A program made the translations under genes and the position numbers. DNA of 64,000 nt from Piscinibacter sp. HJYY11. Its GTDB lineage: Bacteria; Pseudomonadota; Gammaproteobacteria; Burkholderiales; Burkholderiaceae_C. This document shows, piece after piece, positions 55,488-64,000 of the stretch. Numbering within the stretch: the stretch's first letter is position 1; every line of letters begins with the position of its first letter. Location: positions 434,001 through 498,000 of the forward strand of contig NZ_JAERQZ010000001.1 in assembly GCF_016735515.1 (NCBI RefSeq). Direction: 5' to 3'. The notes under the pieces are model-generated. The model ran no database searches and had not been told where the DNA came from. It worked only from the letters and a program-made list of their open reading frames with translations.

Positions 55488-56120
55488 ATGCTTGAACACA
55501 CCCTCGTTCACCTGAGCCCCGAGCTGCCTGCGGCCGAGCTGTGCCGGGTGAGCGGCTCGCAGGGGCTGGTCGTGTTCATCCGGCCCGACGGCGGCCCGGC
55601 CACGGTGCCGCGCTCGCAGGCGGTGCTGCTGCGTCTGCAGGCACGCGGCTTTTCCACGCTCGACCTCGACCTGCTCAACTCCGCCGACGGCGAAGGCGGC
55701 GAGCGCGCGAGCGATGTGGAGCTGCTCACGCGCCGGCTCGACCAGGCGCTCGGCGCGGTGCCGGCGTCGGTGAAGCACGAGCCGCTGGGGCTTTTTGCCT
55801 CCGACAGCGGCGCCGCCGCGATGCTGCGTGCGGCGGCAAGCCACCCGCGCAGCATCCGTGCGCTGGTCTCGCGCAGCGGCCGGGTCGACCAGGCGAGCGA
55901 TGTGCTCGGCGACCTGCGCATTCCCACCTTGCTCGTGGTGGCCGCGGGCGACCCGGAGCTCGTCGAGGCCAATCGACAGGCCTTCGGCCGGCTGCGCTGC
56001 GAGAAGCGCATCGACGTCGTGCCCCGGGCGACGCACCATTTCCTCGAAGCCGGCACGCTCGACGTGGTGGCGCAGCTCGCGAGCGACTGGCTCACACAGC
56101 ACCTCGCGACGGGCACCTGA
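55488..56120 (+). CDS. Dienelactone-hydrolase-like alpha/beta hydrolase
   Basis: A 210-residue soluble protein with a small alpha/beta-hydrolase fold: GLVVFIRPDGG, then GLFASDSGAAAML (nucleophile elbow GLFASDSGAA, atypical for GxSxG), IPTLLVVAAGDPELV and a late histidine in ATHHFLEAG. The elbow has Asp-Ser-Gly rather than a classical GxSxG, so catalysis may differ. Close relatives are often annotated as phosphoribosyltransferase-linked or DLH-like hydrolases. It is coupled to the DUF2231 gene by 10 bp. Confidence 0.8.
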   Translation: MLEHTLVHLSPELPAAELCRVSGSQGLVVFIRPDGGPATVPRSQAVLLRLQARGFSTLDLDLLNSADGEGGERASDVELLTRRLDQALGAVPASVKHEPLGLFASDSGAAAMLRAAASHPRSIRALVSRSGRVDQASDVLGDLRIPTLLVVAAGDPELVEANRQAFGRLRCEKRIDVVPRATHHFLEAGTLDVVAQLASDWLTQHLATGT

Positions 56121-56180
56121 GCGCCCGAGCGGCCCCCCGCACTCTGCGCAAGTGCAACGGGCTGTAGAAATCACCGTGAA

Positions 56181-56846
56181 ATGAGCGGCACCGGCGCTAC
56201 CATCGCCGGCCTCATGACCGAGCCTGCTGCTGTGATGGGCCTGGCCCTCAGTCGTCGTCGTCCCTGCCGGCCCTTGGCCGGGAGCGCTGCGTGGCGCCGC
56301 CTCGCGGCCTGGTCGGCGAGCCTCCTGCTGATGTGCTGCGCAGCCGGCGCGAGCGCGCAGGTGGCCGCAACACCGGCGTCCGCCCCCACCGTCGACGAGG
56401 CCAAGGCCGCGCACCTGCACCGCTTCGCGGGTTTCGTCGAATGGCCGGCGGCGAGCTTCTCATCGCCCGATGCACCCATCGTCGTGGGGGTCGTCGGCTC
56501 GCCGAGCCTGCACAAGGACCTGTCGCTCGTGGTGGCCGGCCGTCTGGTGCAAAACCGTGCCATCCAGGTCGTGGAGCTGTCGGAGCCGCGGCAGGTGGCG
56601 GGGGTCCACATGCTGATGATCACCCGCGGTGCTGCAAAACGTGCATCGGAATGGCTGGCCGCATGCAAGGGCCAGCCGGTGCTCACGGTCACCGACATCC
56701 CGCAGGGGCTGGAGCGGGGTGCGGCGCTCGGCTTCGTCGAGACCGAAGGCCGCCTGCGCTTCGAAGCTTCGGTGCCGGCCGCCGAAGGCGCCGGCGTGCG
56801 CCTGAGCTCGCGGCTGCTGTCGCTCGCCGAACGGGTGGTCAAGTGA
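56181..56846 (+). CDS. YfiR-family (DUF4154) periplasmic protein
   Basis: A 221-residue secreted protein. The N-terminus is long; signal sequence SASLLLMCCAAGASA suggests a real start at 56214 or 56235. The YfiR domain (about 70-220) has KAAHLHRFAGFVEWP, VVGVVGSP, VVAGRLVQNR and VLTVTDIPQG. In YfiBNR systems, YfiR binds the periplasmic part of a CHASE8 receptor and holds it off. Here the next gene encodes a CHASE8 hybrid histidine kinase, with its start overlapping this stop (GTGA), so a YfiR-kinase pair is likely. Confidence 0.88.
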   Translation: MSGTGATIAGLMTEPAAVMGLALSRRRPCRPLAGSAAWRRLAAWSASLLLMCCAAGASAQVAATPASAPTVDEAKAAHLHRFAGFVEWPAASFSSPDAPIVVGVVGSPSLHKDLSLVVAGRLVQNRAIQVVELSEPRQVAGVHMLMITRGAAKRASEWLAACKGQPVLTVTDIPQGLERGAALGFVETEGRLRFEASVPAAEGAGVRLSSRLLSLAERVVK

Positions 56847-58756
56847 AAACACCTGACGGCAGCATGAAGCTCACCACGCTGCAGGGGCAGCTCACGCGCG
56901 CCTCGCTGCTCACGACCTTCCTCGTGCTGCTGGTCTGCTCGGCGGCGCTGCTCTCCTATGAGTACTTCACCTCGCGCAGCAGCTGGGCCGACGAGACCCG
57001 CACGCAGGCCGACTTCATCGCCCACACCAGCGCGGCGGCGCTCGTCTTCAACGACCCGCGCGCGGCCCAGGAAAACCTCTCGCTGCTGCGACTGCAGCGG
57101 CGCATCGAGACGGCGGCCATCTACGACAAGGAAGGCCGCGTCTTCGCCTTCTTCCGCGCCAATGGCCAGGAGCCGCTGCCGAGCACGGTCGACTCTGCGC
57201 TGCTGCGCGATGGCGTGCGGTTCAGCGGCTCCGCGCTCACCATGGCCTACCCGATCCGGCACGACGACGAGCGCGTGGGCACCGTCTACCTGGAAAGCCG
57301 GCATGACATGCTCGGGCGCATCGCGACCTACGGGCTCATCCTGATCGCGGTGATGTCCATGGGGCTGGGCATCGCGGTGCTGTTCTTCAACCGCCTGCTG
57401 CGCCGCGTGGCGCGCCCGCTCGACGAGATGACGCAGGTGGCCCACGAGGTGATGGCCAAGCGCGCCTGGGGCCTGCGCGCCCGCGAGACGGAGTACCAGG
57501 ACATCGGTGTGCTCGTCACCGCCTTCAACGGCATGCTGGCCGAGGTGCAGGCCCGCACCGGCGAGCTCGAGGTGGAAATGGCCGAGCGGGTGCGCGCCGA
57601 GCAGGGCCTGCGACAGGCCGACCGCCGGAAAGACGAGTTCCTCGCCACGCTGGCGCACGAGCTGCGCAACCCGCTGGCGCCGATGACCACCGCGCTCGCG
57701 CTGCTGCGGCGCGAGCGCAGCACGCCCGAGGTGCGCGAGAAGTCGATGGCCATCCTGCAGCGGCAGCTCGCGCACATCGTGCGGCTGATCGACGACCTGC
57801 TCGACGTGTCGCGCGTGTCCACCGGCAAGCTCTCGCTGCGCGTGGAGCGGGTGGAGCTGGTCGACCTGATCCGCAGCACCGTCGAGCTGTTCCAGGGGAC
57901 GGCCAGCGACAAGGGCCTGTCGCTGAGCTTCGAGGAGCCGGGCGTCGCGGTGCCGCTGAGCGGCGATGCGGCGCGGCTGGCGCAGGTGTTCAGCAACCTG
58001 CTCACCAACGCCTGCCGCTACACGCCGTCGGGTGGGCGCATCGGCGTGTCGGTCCGGCGCACGGACGACAGCGTCGAGGTGGTGGTGCAAGACAGCGGCC
58101 TCGGCATCGAGCCGGCCATGCAGCACCGCATCTTCGACCTCTTCGAGCAGGGCGACAAAAGCCTGGAACGCGGCAGTGCCGGCCTGGGCATCGGCCTCAC
58201 GCTCGCGCGCCAGCTCGTGCAGCTGCACGGCGGCGAGATCTCGGTGCACAGCGAGGGCCGCAACCGGGGCTCGCGCTTCACCGTGCGGCTGCCCTTCGAC
58301 CCGGCGACCGTGCTGCCGGTGCCACCGGCGGCGCCCGCTGCGGCGACCAGCGTGCCCGCCGTGCGCCCGATGCGCGTGCTGGTGGCCGACGACAACGTGG
58401 ACTTCGCCACGAGCCTGGCCGAGTTGCTGCGGGGGGCGGGCCACAGCGTGGAGGTGGTGCACGACGGCGTGGCCGCGCTGGCCGCCGCGCGGCGCAACCC
58501 ACCCGATGTGGCCTTGCTCGACATCGGCATGCCCCACCTGAATGGCTACGAGCTTGCGCGCAGGCTGCGTGCGGAGCCGGCCCTCGGCCGCACCGTGCTC
58601 ATGGCCATCACCGGCTGGGGGCAGGCGAGCGACCGCGACGAAGCCATGCGTGCCGGCTTCGACCACCACCTCACCAAGCCGGTGGACCCGGCCCTGCTCG
58701 GCCAGCTGCTGGCCACCGCCGGCGCGCGTGCGCCGCAGGCGCCCGCGCTGGGCTGA
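56843..58756 (+). CDS. CHASE8-HAMP hybrid histidine kinase
   Basis: A 637-residue membrane kinase. TM1 at about 20-42, a CHASE8-type periplasmic sensor (ADFIAHTSAAALVFNDPRAA, RRIETAAIYDKEGRVFA), TM2 near 155-180 and HAMP. HisKA has H272 (LAHELRNPLAPM), the ATPase domain has DSGLGIE and GLGIGLTLARQLV, and a C-terminal receiver has D560 (LLDIGMPHLNGYELA). GTG 56843 overlaps the YfiR stop; ATG 56864 is an alternative. CHASE8 in YfiN normally feeds a GGDEF output; here it controls a kinase instead. Confidence 0.92.
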   Translation: MKTPDGSMKLTTLQGQLTRASLLTTFLVLLVCSAALLSYEYFTSRSSWADETRTQADFIAHTSAAALVFNDPRAAQENLSLLRLQRRIETAAIYDKEGRVFAFFRANGQEPLPSTVDSALLRDGVRFSGSALTMAYPIRHDDERVGTVYLESRHDMLGRIATYGLILIAVMSMGLGIAVLFFNRLLRRVARPLDEMTQVAHEVMAKRAWGLRARETEYQDIGVLVTAFNGMLAEVQARTGELEVEMAERVRAEQGLRQADRRKDEFLATLAHELRNPLAPMTTALALLRRERSTPEVREKSMAILQRQLAHIVRLIDDLLDVSRVSTGKLSLRVERVELVDLIRSTVELFQGTASDKGLSLSFEEPGVAVPLSGDAARLAQVFSNLLTNACRYTPSGGRIGVSVRRTDDSVEVVVQDSGLGIEPAMQHRIFDLFEQGDKSLERGSAGLGIGLTLARQLVQLHGGEISVHSEGRNRGSRFTVRLPFDPATVLPVPPAAPAAATSVPAVRPMRVLVADDNVDFATSLAELLRGAGHSVEVVHDGVAALAAARRNPPDVALLDIGMPHLNGYELARRLRAEPALGRTVLMAITGWGQASDRDEAMRAGFDHHLTKPVDPALLGQLLATAGARAPQAPALG

Positions 58757-58778
58757 GCACCGGGCCGAGCGAGCGCCG

Positions 58779-60827
58779 TCAAGCCGACGCCCGGGAGCCG
58801 ACGAGCTGGCGCAACAGCTCGGCCACGCTCCAGGCCTGCGCGATGCAGCCGCGCGCGGTGTAGGGCGTCTCCGCGTCGAACACCTCGGCCACCGAGCCCA
58901 GGCCGAATTCGCCCAGGTGCGCGATCAGCCCTTCGAGCCAGGCGCGCGCTCCGGCGTCGTCGCCCGGGTGCAGCTTGCGCCACGCATCGATCCACGGCCC
59001 GATCAGCCACCCCCACACCGTGCCCTGGTGGTACGCCGCATCGCGTTCCTTCAGGCTGCCGAAGTAGCGCGGCGCGTAGTTCGCGCTGCCCGGCGCGAGC
59101 GATCGCAGGCCCACTGGCGTGAGCAGCCGCTGGCGCACCACGTCGATCACCTCGGCCCAGCGGCTGCGGTCGAGCACCGCGTGCGGCAGCGAGATGGCGA
59201 ACACCTGGTTGGGCCGGCACTCGGCGCTGTTGCCCTGCGGGCCGTCCACCACGTCGTAGAGATAGCCGCCCTGCGCGAACCAGAAGCGCCGGTTGAAGCT
59301 CTCGCGCACGTGGTCGGCGCGGCGGTCATACAGCTCGGCCTCGCGGCCGCGGCCGGCGTGGCGCAGCCAGCCCGCGAGCACGCGCAGGGCGTTGAACCAG
59401 AGCGCGTTGATCTCCACGGCCTTGCCGCGGCGCGGGGTCACCACCCAGCCGTCGCACTTCGCGTCCATCCAGGTGAGCTGGTAGCCTTCCGCGCCCTGGC
59501 GCAGCAGCCCGTCGTCCGGGTCGACGCCGATGCCGAAGCGCGTGCCCTCGACGTGCTTCTCGGCGATGTCGATCATCGTCGGCAAGAGGCGCGCGAGCAG
59601 CGCGTCGTCGCCGGTGAACGCGTGGTAGCGGCCCAGCGCGTGGAAGAACCACAGCGTGGCATCGGCCGTGTGGTACAGGCCCTCATTGCTGCCGTCGGGG
59701 AACATGTTGGGCAAGAGCCCGTCGCGCACGTAATGGCCGAAGGTGCGCAGGATGCTCGCCGCCTCGTGCGTGCGGCCGGTGCACAGCGTGAGGCCTTCGA
59801 GGCTGATCATGGTGTCGCGGCCCCAGTCGGTGAACCAGTGGTAGCCGGCGATCACGCTCTTGATCTCGTCGCCTTCGGCAAAGGCGCGGGCGGCATCTTT
59901 CGTGCGGCCGGCGGGCGTGATGACGAACTGGTCGGCCGCCAGCACCAGCTCGGCCGCCACGCCGCTGCGGGCCTCGGGCGGCGCCCGGCGCAGCAGGCGC
60001 GCGCGGCGCTCCAGCTCGGCGGCGACCGCCTCCTGAGGTTCCAGCGCATTCATGGTGTCGATGCTCTCGGTAGAGGCGACGAGCGCGACGGAGTCGCCCA
60101 GCGGCAGCGCCATCGTGAGCACGCCCGGGCTCCACAGGCGCCCTTCGTGGCGGTAGCCGCGCTCGGCCTCGATGCGGTAGTGCAGCTCCGAGATCTCCTC
60201 GGGCTGCTGCTGGAACGACACCTCGGGCCCGCGCGCGCGCAGGCGCAGCGTGGCGGGCCCGCCGTCGCAGGTGATCTCGTGCACGTCGCCCAGGCTGTAG
60301 CGGTAGTTGGCCTGCAGCTCGTTGCTCAACTCCGCTTCGTGGTGGCGGAAGTGCAGGGCAGGGCGCAGCTCCAGGCGCAGCCGCGAGCGGCCGTCGATCA
60401 TGCGGTAGAGCAGCAGCGTGGTGTTCTGCCGGTGGGGCATGAGCACGCTCTTCTCGATGATGTGGCCGTCGACCTCGAACACCCACACCGGCAACCCCGC
60501 CTCGAGGCGGAACTCGCGCAGGTGCTCGACGCCGGGCAGCGACAGCCGGCTCCCGGTGCGCTCTTCGCCGCTCAGCTGCACCCGCGAGCCATCCTCGAAC
60601 ACAAGGGTCTCGACCAGGTGGTTGAGCATCACGGTGCGGCCGTGCGGGTTGGGCAGGGCGGCCACGAGCAGGCCGTGGTACTTGCGCGTGCCGAGGCCCG
60701 CCATGCTCGCGGAGGCGTAGCCGCCGATGCCGTTGGTGACGAGCCATTCGCGGGTGAGGGCAAGGTGGGGGTCACGCGCGCGCGAATCGGTGCGGCGCAC
60801 GATGGAGGCGGTGACGGCTGGGTTCAC
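58779..60827 (-). CDS. Amylo-alpha-1,6-glucosidase (glycogen debranching enzyme family)
   Basis: A 682-residue enzyme with an N-terminal beta-rich domain (GIGGYASASMAGLGTRKYHGLLVA, the family hallmark) and a C-terminal GDE_C (alpha/alpha)6 barrel (residues about 300-660) with HWFTDWGRDTMISLEGL and EGYQLTWMDAK, the catalytic acid region. It would hydrolyse alpha-1,6 branches in glycogen or maltodextrins. GTG 60827 overlaps the TreZ stop by 4 bp, so translation is coupled to trehalose synthesis. The two may process glycogen-derived chains together. Confidence 0.93.
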   Translation of the reverse strand: MNPAVTASIVRRTDSRARDPHLALTREWLVTNGIGGYASASMAGLGTRKYHGLLVAALPNPHGRTVMLNHLVETLVFEDGSRVQLSGEERTGSRLSLPGVEHLREFRLEAGLPVWVFEVDGHIIEKSVLMPHRQNTTLLLYRMIDGRSRLRLELRPALHFRHHEAELSNELQANYRYSLGDVHEITCDGGPATLRLRARGPEVSFQQQPEEISELHYRIEAERGYRHEGRLWSPGVLTMALPLGDSVALVASTESIDTMNALEPQEAVAAELERRARLLRRAPPEARSGVAAELVLAADQFVITPAGRTKDAARAFAEGDEIKSVIAGYHWFTDWGRDTMISLEGLTLCTGRTHEAASILRTFGHYVRDGLLPNMFPDGSNEGLYHTADATLWFFHALGRYHAFTGDDALLARLLPTMIDIAEKHVEGTRFGIGVDPDDGLLRQGAEGYQLTWMDAKCDGWVVTPRRGKAVEINALWFNALRVLAGWLRHAGRGREAELYDRRADHVRESFNRRFWFAQGGYLYDVVDGPQGNSAECRPNQVFAISLPHAVLDRSRWAEVIDVVRQRLLTPVGLRSLAPGSANYAPRYFGSLKERDAAYHQGTVWGWLIGPWIDAWRKLHPGDDAGARAWLEGLIAHLGEFGLGSVAEVFDAETPYTARGCIAQAWSVAELLRQLVGSRASA

Positions 60828-62821
60828 GAAGGCTCCTCGCTGGCGGGTGGGGGTTCGGATGAAGAGGCCGGCGCCAGCAGCAGCGCGGTGTCGCCCTGCA
60901 GGTGCCAGTTGTCGAAGCGTCGGGGCAGGCTGCGGCCGGGCACCTGGCGGTCGGCTTCTGCCGCGTCAGGAAAGAGCGTGCCCACGCCGCCGTAGTGCAG
61001 CGCCTGGCTCGACCACTGCAGCTGCCAGCGGCGACCCGCGGGCGGCGCCAGCAGCGGCTCGGGCACCGGGTCGAGGTGCAGGCTGCGGCCGAGGTTGACG
61101 ACGAGCAGGCGGTCGTCGCCGTGGTCATCGAAGAAGCGCAGCACGAAGGCATCGGGCGACAGCACCGCGCCGTCCACCCGTCGCTCGTGCTGCGCGCGGC
61201 GCAGGCAGGGGTCGTGGCGGCGCAGGGCGAGCAGGTCGCGGTGCAGCTGCCAGGCCTGCGCATGCACGCCATGCGCGCGTTCGCCGTGGTCGAGCTTGCA
61301 GGCCTCGAAGCTCGTGGCCTCGTGCGGCACGGCCAGCGTGTGCTGGACCTCGGGCGAGGCCAGGTTGGCGAACTGTGCGGTGAACTCGCGCCGACCCTTG
61401 AGCACCAGCGCCGCGAGGTCGGGGCGGTGGTCGGCAAAGAAAAGAAAGGGCGCGCTGCACGCGAACTCCTGCCCCTGGAAGAGCATCGGCGTCTGCGGCC
61501 CCAGCAGGAGAAGCGCGGTCAATGCGCGCCAGCGCGCCGGGCTGCACTGCTGGTGCAGCCGCTCCCCGCGGCCGGAGTTGGCGACCTGGTCGTGGTTCTC
61601 GAGGAAGTGCACGAAGCGCGCGGGCGCCACGTCGAGCGCCGGCGTGCCGCGCCGCTGGCCCTGCCACAGGTACCACTGGCCCTGGTACAGGAAGCCGTAT
61701 TTCGCCGCCGAGACGAACTCCTGCGCCGAGCCGCGGTAGTCGGTGTAGTAGCCCTCGTCCTGGCCGGTGGCGGCGACCACCGCGCTGTGGTGCCAGTCGT
61801 CGTTCCACACCATGTCGAGGCCGCGGCCGCCGTGCTCGCGGGGGCGCACGAGCACGGCGTGCTGCGGTTCGTTCTCGTTGACGAGCAGCACGCGGCGCGG
61901 CGCGGCTGCCTCGCGCATGGACTGGGCCAGCTCCTCGACGATGTGCGGCGACGAGTCGTCGAAGATGCTCTGCGTGGCATCGAGCCGCAGGCCGTCGATG
62001 TGGTACTCGCGCACCCAGTGCGCCACGTTGGCCAGCACGAGGTGGCGCACGCCGGCGGCATCGGGGCCGTCGAAATTGGGCGTGTCGCCCCACTCGCTGC
62101 AGCGCGTGGTGCTGAAGTAGGCCGGCGAGAACTCGCGCAGGAAGCACCCGTCGGGGCCGAAGTGGTTGTAGACCACGTCGAGCACCACGCCCAGGCCGAG
62201 CGCGTGAGCGCCGTCGACGAAACGGCGGAAGTCGTCGGGCCGGCCATAGAGGCGCGAGGGCGCGAACCAGCACACGCCGTCGTAGCCCCAGCCGAAGTTG
62301 CCGGGGAAGTCGGCCACCGGCATCACCTCGATGGCCGTCACGCCCAGCTCGGCGAGCGCGGGGAGCTCGCGCAGGGCAGCGTCCCAGGTGCCTTCGCGCG
62401 TGAAGGTGCCCACGTGCAGCTCGTAGAGCACCTGGCCGGTGAGCGGCAGGCCCGTCCAGGCCGCGTCGGTCCACTCGAATCGCGACGCGTCGATGACTTC
62501 GGACGGGCCGTGCGGCCCCTCAGGCTGGAAGCGCGAGGCCGGGTCGGGGTAGGCCGCGGCGCCGTCGAGCCGATAGCGATAACGCGCACCGGCCGAGAGG
62601 CCGGGCACGACGCCGCTGAAGTAGCCGCCGTCTCCCTGGCGCAAAGCGTGGTGCTGCACGTCGCCATCGCGCTCGATCGCCACGTCGACCGAGCGATGGC
62701 CGGGTGCCCAGACGCGAAACGACACGCCTGCATCCTTGGGCAGGGGCTCGGCACCGATCGGCAAAGCCCCATGCTGCAGGCCTTGCAAATCTGACCGGAA
62801 ATGTGGTGTCTTGGCGTTCAT
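60824..62821 (-). CDS. treZ: Malto-oligosyltrehalose trehalohydrolase
   Basis: A 665-residue GH13 enzyme. An N-terminal beta-sandwich (FRVWAPGHRSVDVAIE) precedes the barrel. GH13 regions: DVVYNHFGP (215-223), GLRLDATQSI with nucleophile D281, VNENEP with acid E316, and ENHDQVANSGRGER. It releases trehalose from maltooligosyl trehalose in the cytosol (TreY/TreZ route). TreY is not in the window, so it must be supplied elsewhere. It is followed by a coupled debranching enzyme, which suggests stress-trehalose synthesis from glycogen. Confidence 0.95.
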   Translation of the reverse strand: MNAKTPHFRSDLQGLQHGALPIGAEPLPKDAGVSFRVWAPGHRSVDVAIERDGDVQHHALRQGDGGYFSGVVPGLSAGARYRYRLDGAAAYPDPASRFQPEGPHGPSEVIDASRFEWTDAAWTGLPLTGQVLYELHVGTFTREGTWDAALRELPALAELGVTAIEVMPVADFPGNFGWGYDGVCWFAPSRLYGRPDDFRRFVDGAHALGLGVVLDVVYNHFGPDGCFLREFSPAYFSTTRCSEWGDTPNFDGPDAAGVRHLVLANVAHWVREYHIDGLRLDATQSIFDDSSPHIVEELAQSMREAAAPRRVLLVNENEPQHAVLVRPREHGGRGLDMVWNDDWHHSAVVAATGQDEGYYTDYRGSAQEFVSAAKYGFLYQGQWYLWQGQRRGTPALDVAPARFVHFLENHDQVANSGRGERLHQQCSPARWRALTALLLLGPQTPMLFQGQEFACSAPFLFFADHRPDLAALVLKGRREFTAQFANLASPEVQHTLAVPHEATSFEACKLDHGERAHGVHAQAWQLHRDLLALRRHDPCLRRAQHERRVDGAVLSPDAFVLRFFDDHGDDRLLVVNLGRSLHLDPVPEPLLAPPAGRRWQLQWSSQALHYGGVGTLFPDAAEADRQVPGRSLPRRFDNWHLQGDTALLLAPASSSEPPPASEEPS

Positions 62822-62862
62822 CGCCCTGACTCGGCAAAGACGATGCCGCGCAGCGCGACCGG

Positions 62863-64000
<1,138 letters not shown>

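Noticed and set aside
56171..58669. 832-codon minus-strand frame opposite the YfiR/CHASE8 kinase genes
   Set aside because: Mirror frame of two well-supported genes; no motif or ribosome-binding site.

Overview
The window is very GC-rich, densely coded DNA with strong third-position G/C bias. Its gene set (adenosylcobalamin-dependent ribonucleotide reductase, PEP-CTERM protein, many PAS/GAF/hybrid histidine kinases, GGDEF proteins, NudC, SerA, TreZ) fits a free-living betaproteobacterium of the Burkholderiales, in the Rhizobacter/Piscinibacter/Methylibium neighbourhood. That placement is inferred from gene content; no rRNA or marker gene is present. I saw no tRNA, rRNA, CRISPR array, prophage or insertion sequence.

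Layout. 1-14 kb is a signalling block: a partial TetR regulator, a 1981-residue chimeric Ser/Thr-kinase/ATPase/GAF/CheA-like kinase, a nitronate-monooxygenase-like enzyme, a PAS histidine kinase, a stand-alone CheY-like receiver, a receiver-GAF-kinase, a sensorless kinase paralogue and a chemoreceptor. 14-17 kb is the class II ribonucleotide reductase, preceded by an FNR/ANR-type box. 17-26 kb is a looser region with several unrecognised small genes, an OmpA/DUF4398 lipoprotein pair, a Crp/Fnr-type regulator, a KaiC-like ATPase - GGDEF - histidine kinase operon and a trypsin-like protease operon. 26-35 kb holds a DUF6502/DUF5666 pair, two GGDEF membrane proteins, an MHYT hybrid kinase, an AI-2E-type permease and a TetR regulator.

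35-43 kb is metabolic: quinone oxidoreductase divergent from a GntR regulator with a coupled carboxylesterase, NudC, a zinc alcohol dehydrogenase with a membrane-protein partner, a PEP-CTERM protein, and an amidohydrolase behind a perfect 23-bp palindrome. 43-51 kb is a copper-handling island. A CopZ-like chaperone and a CopA-like P-type ATPase run leftward. A His-rich secreted protein, TolC-like lipoprotein, multicopper oxidase, cupredoxin, CusF-like protein and Spy-like protein run rightward. The two arms diverge from back-to-back promoters with the 19-bp spacers typical of MerR/CueR control, but no MerR-family gene is in the window. 51-64 kb holds an orphan peptide-type ABC binding protein, TetR, SerA, small proteins, a YfiR - CHASE8 hybrid kinase pair, a TreZ - glucosidase operon and a truncated hybrid kinase.

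Themes. Multi-component signalling dominates: at least eight histidine kinases and three GGDEF-type proteins. Low-oxygen control is suggested by the FNR-type boxes near nrdJ and copA. The copper island is coherent: cytosolic chaperone and exporter on one arm, periplasmic oxidation, binding and outer-membrane functions on the other. Start codons were chosen by Shine-Dalgarno sequences, overlaps and domain boundaries; uncertain ones are flagged.
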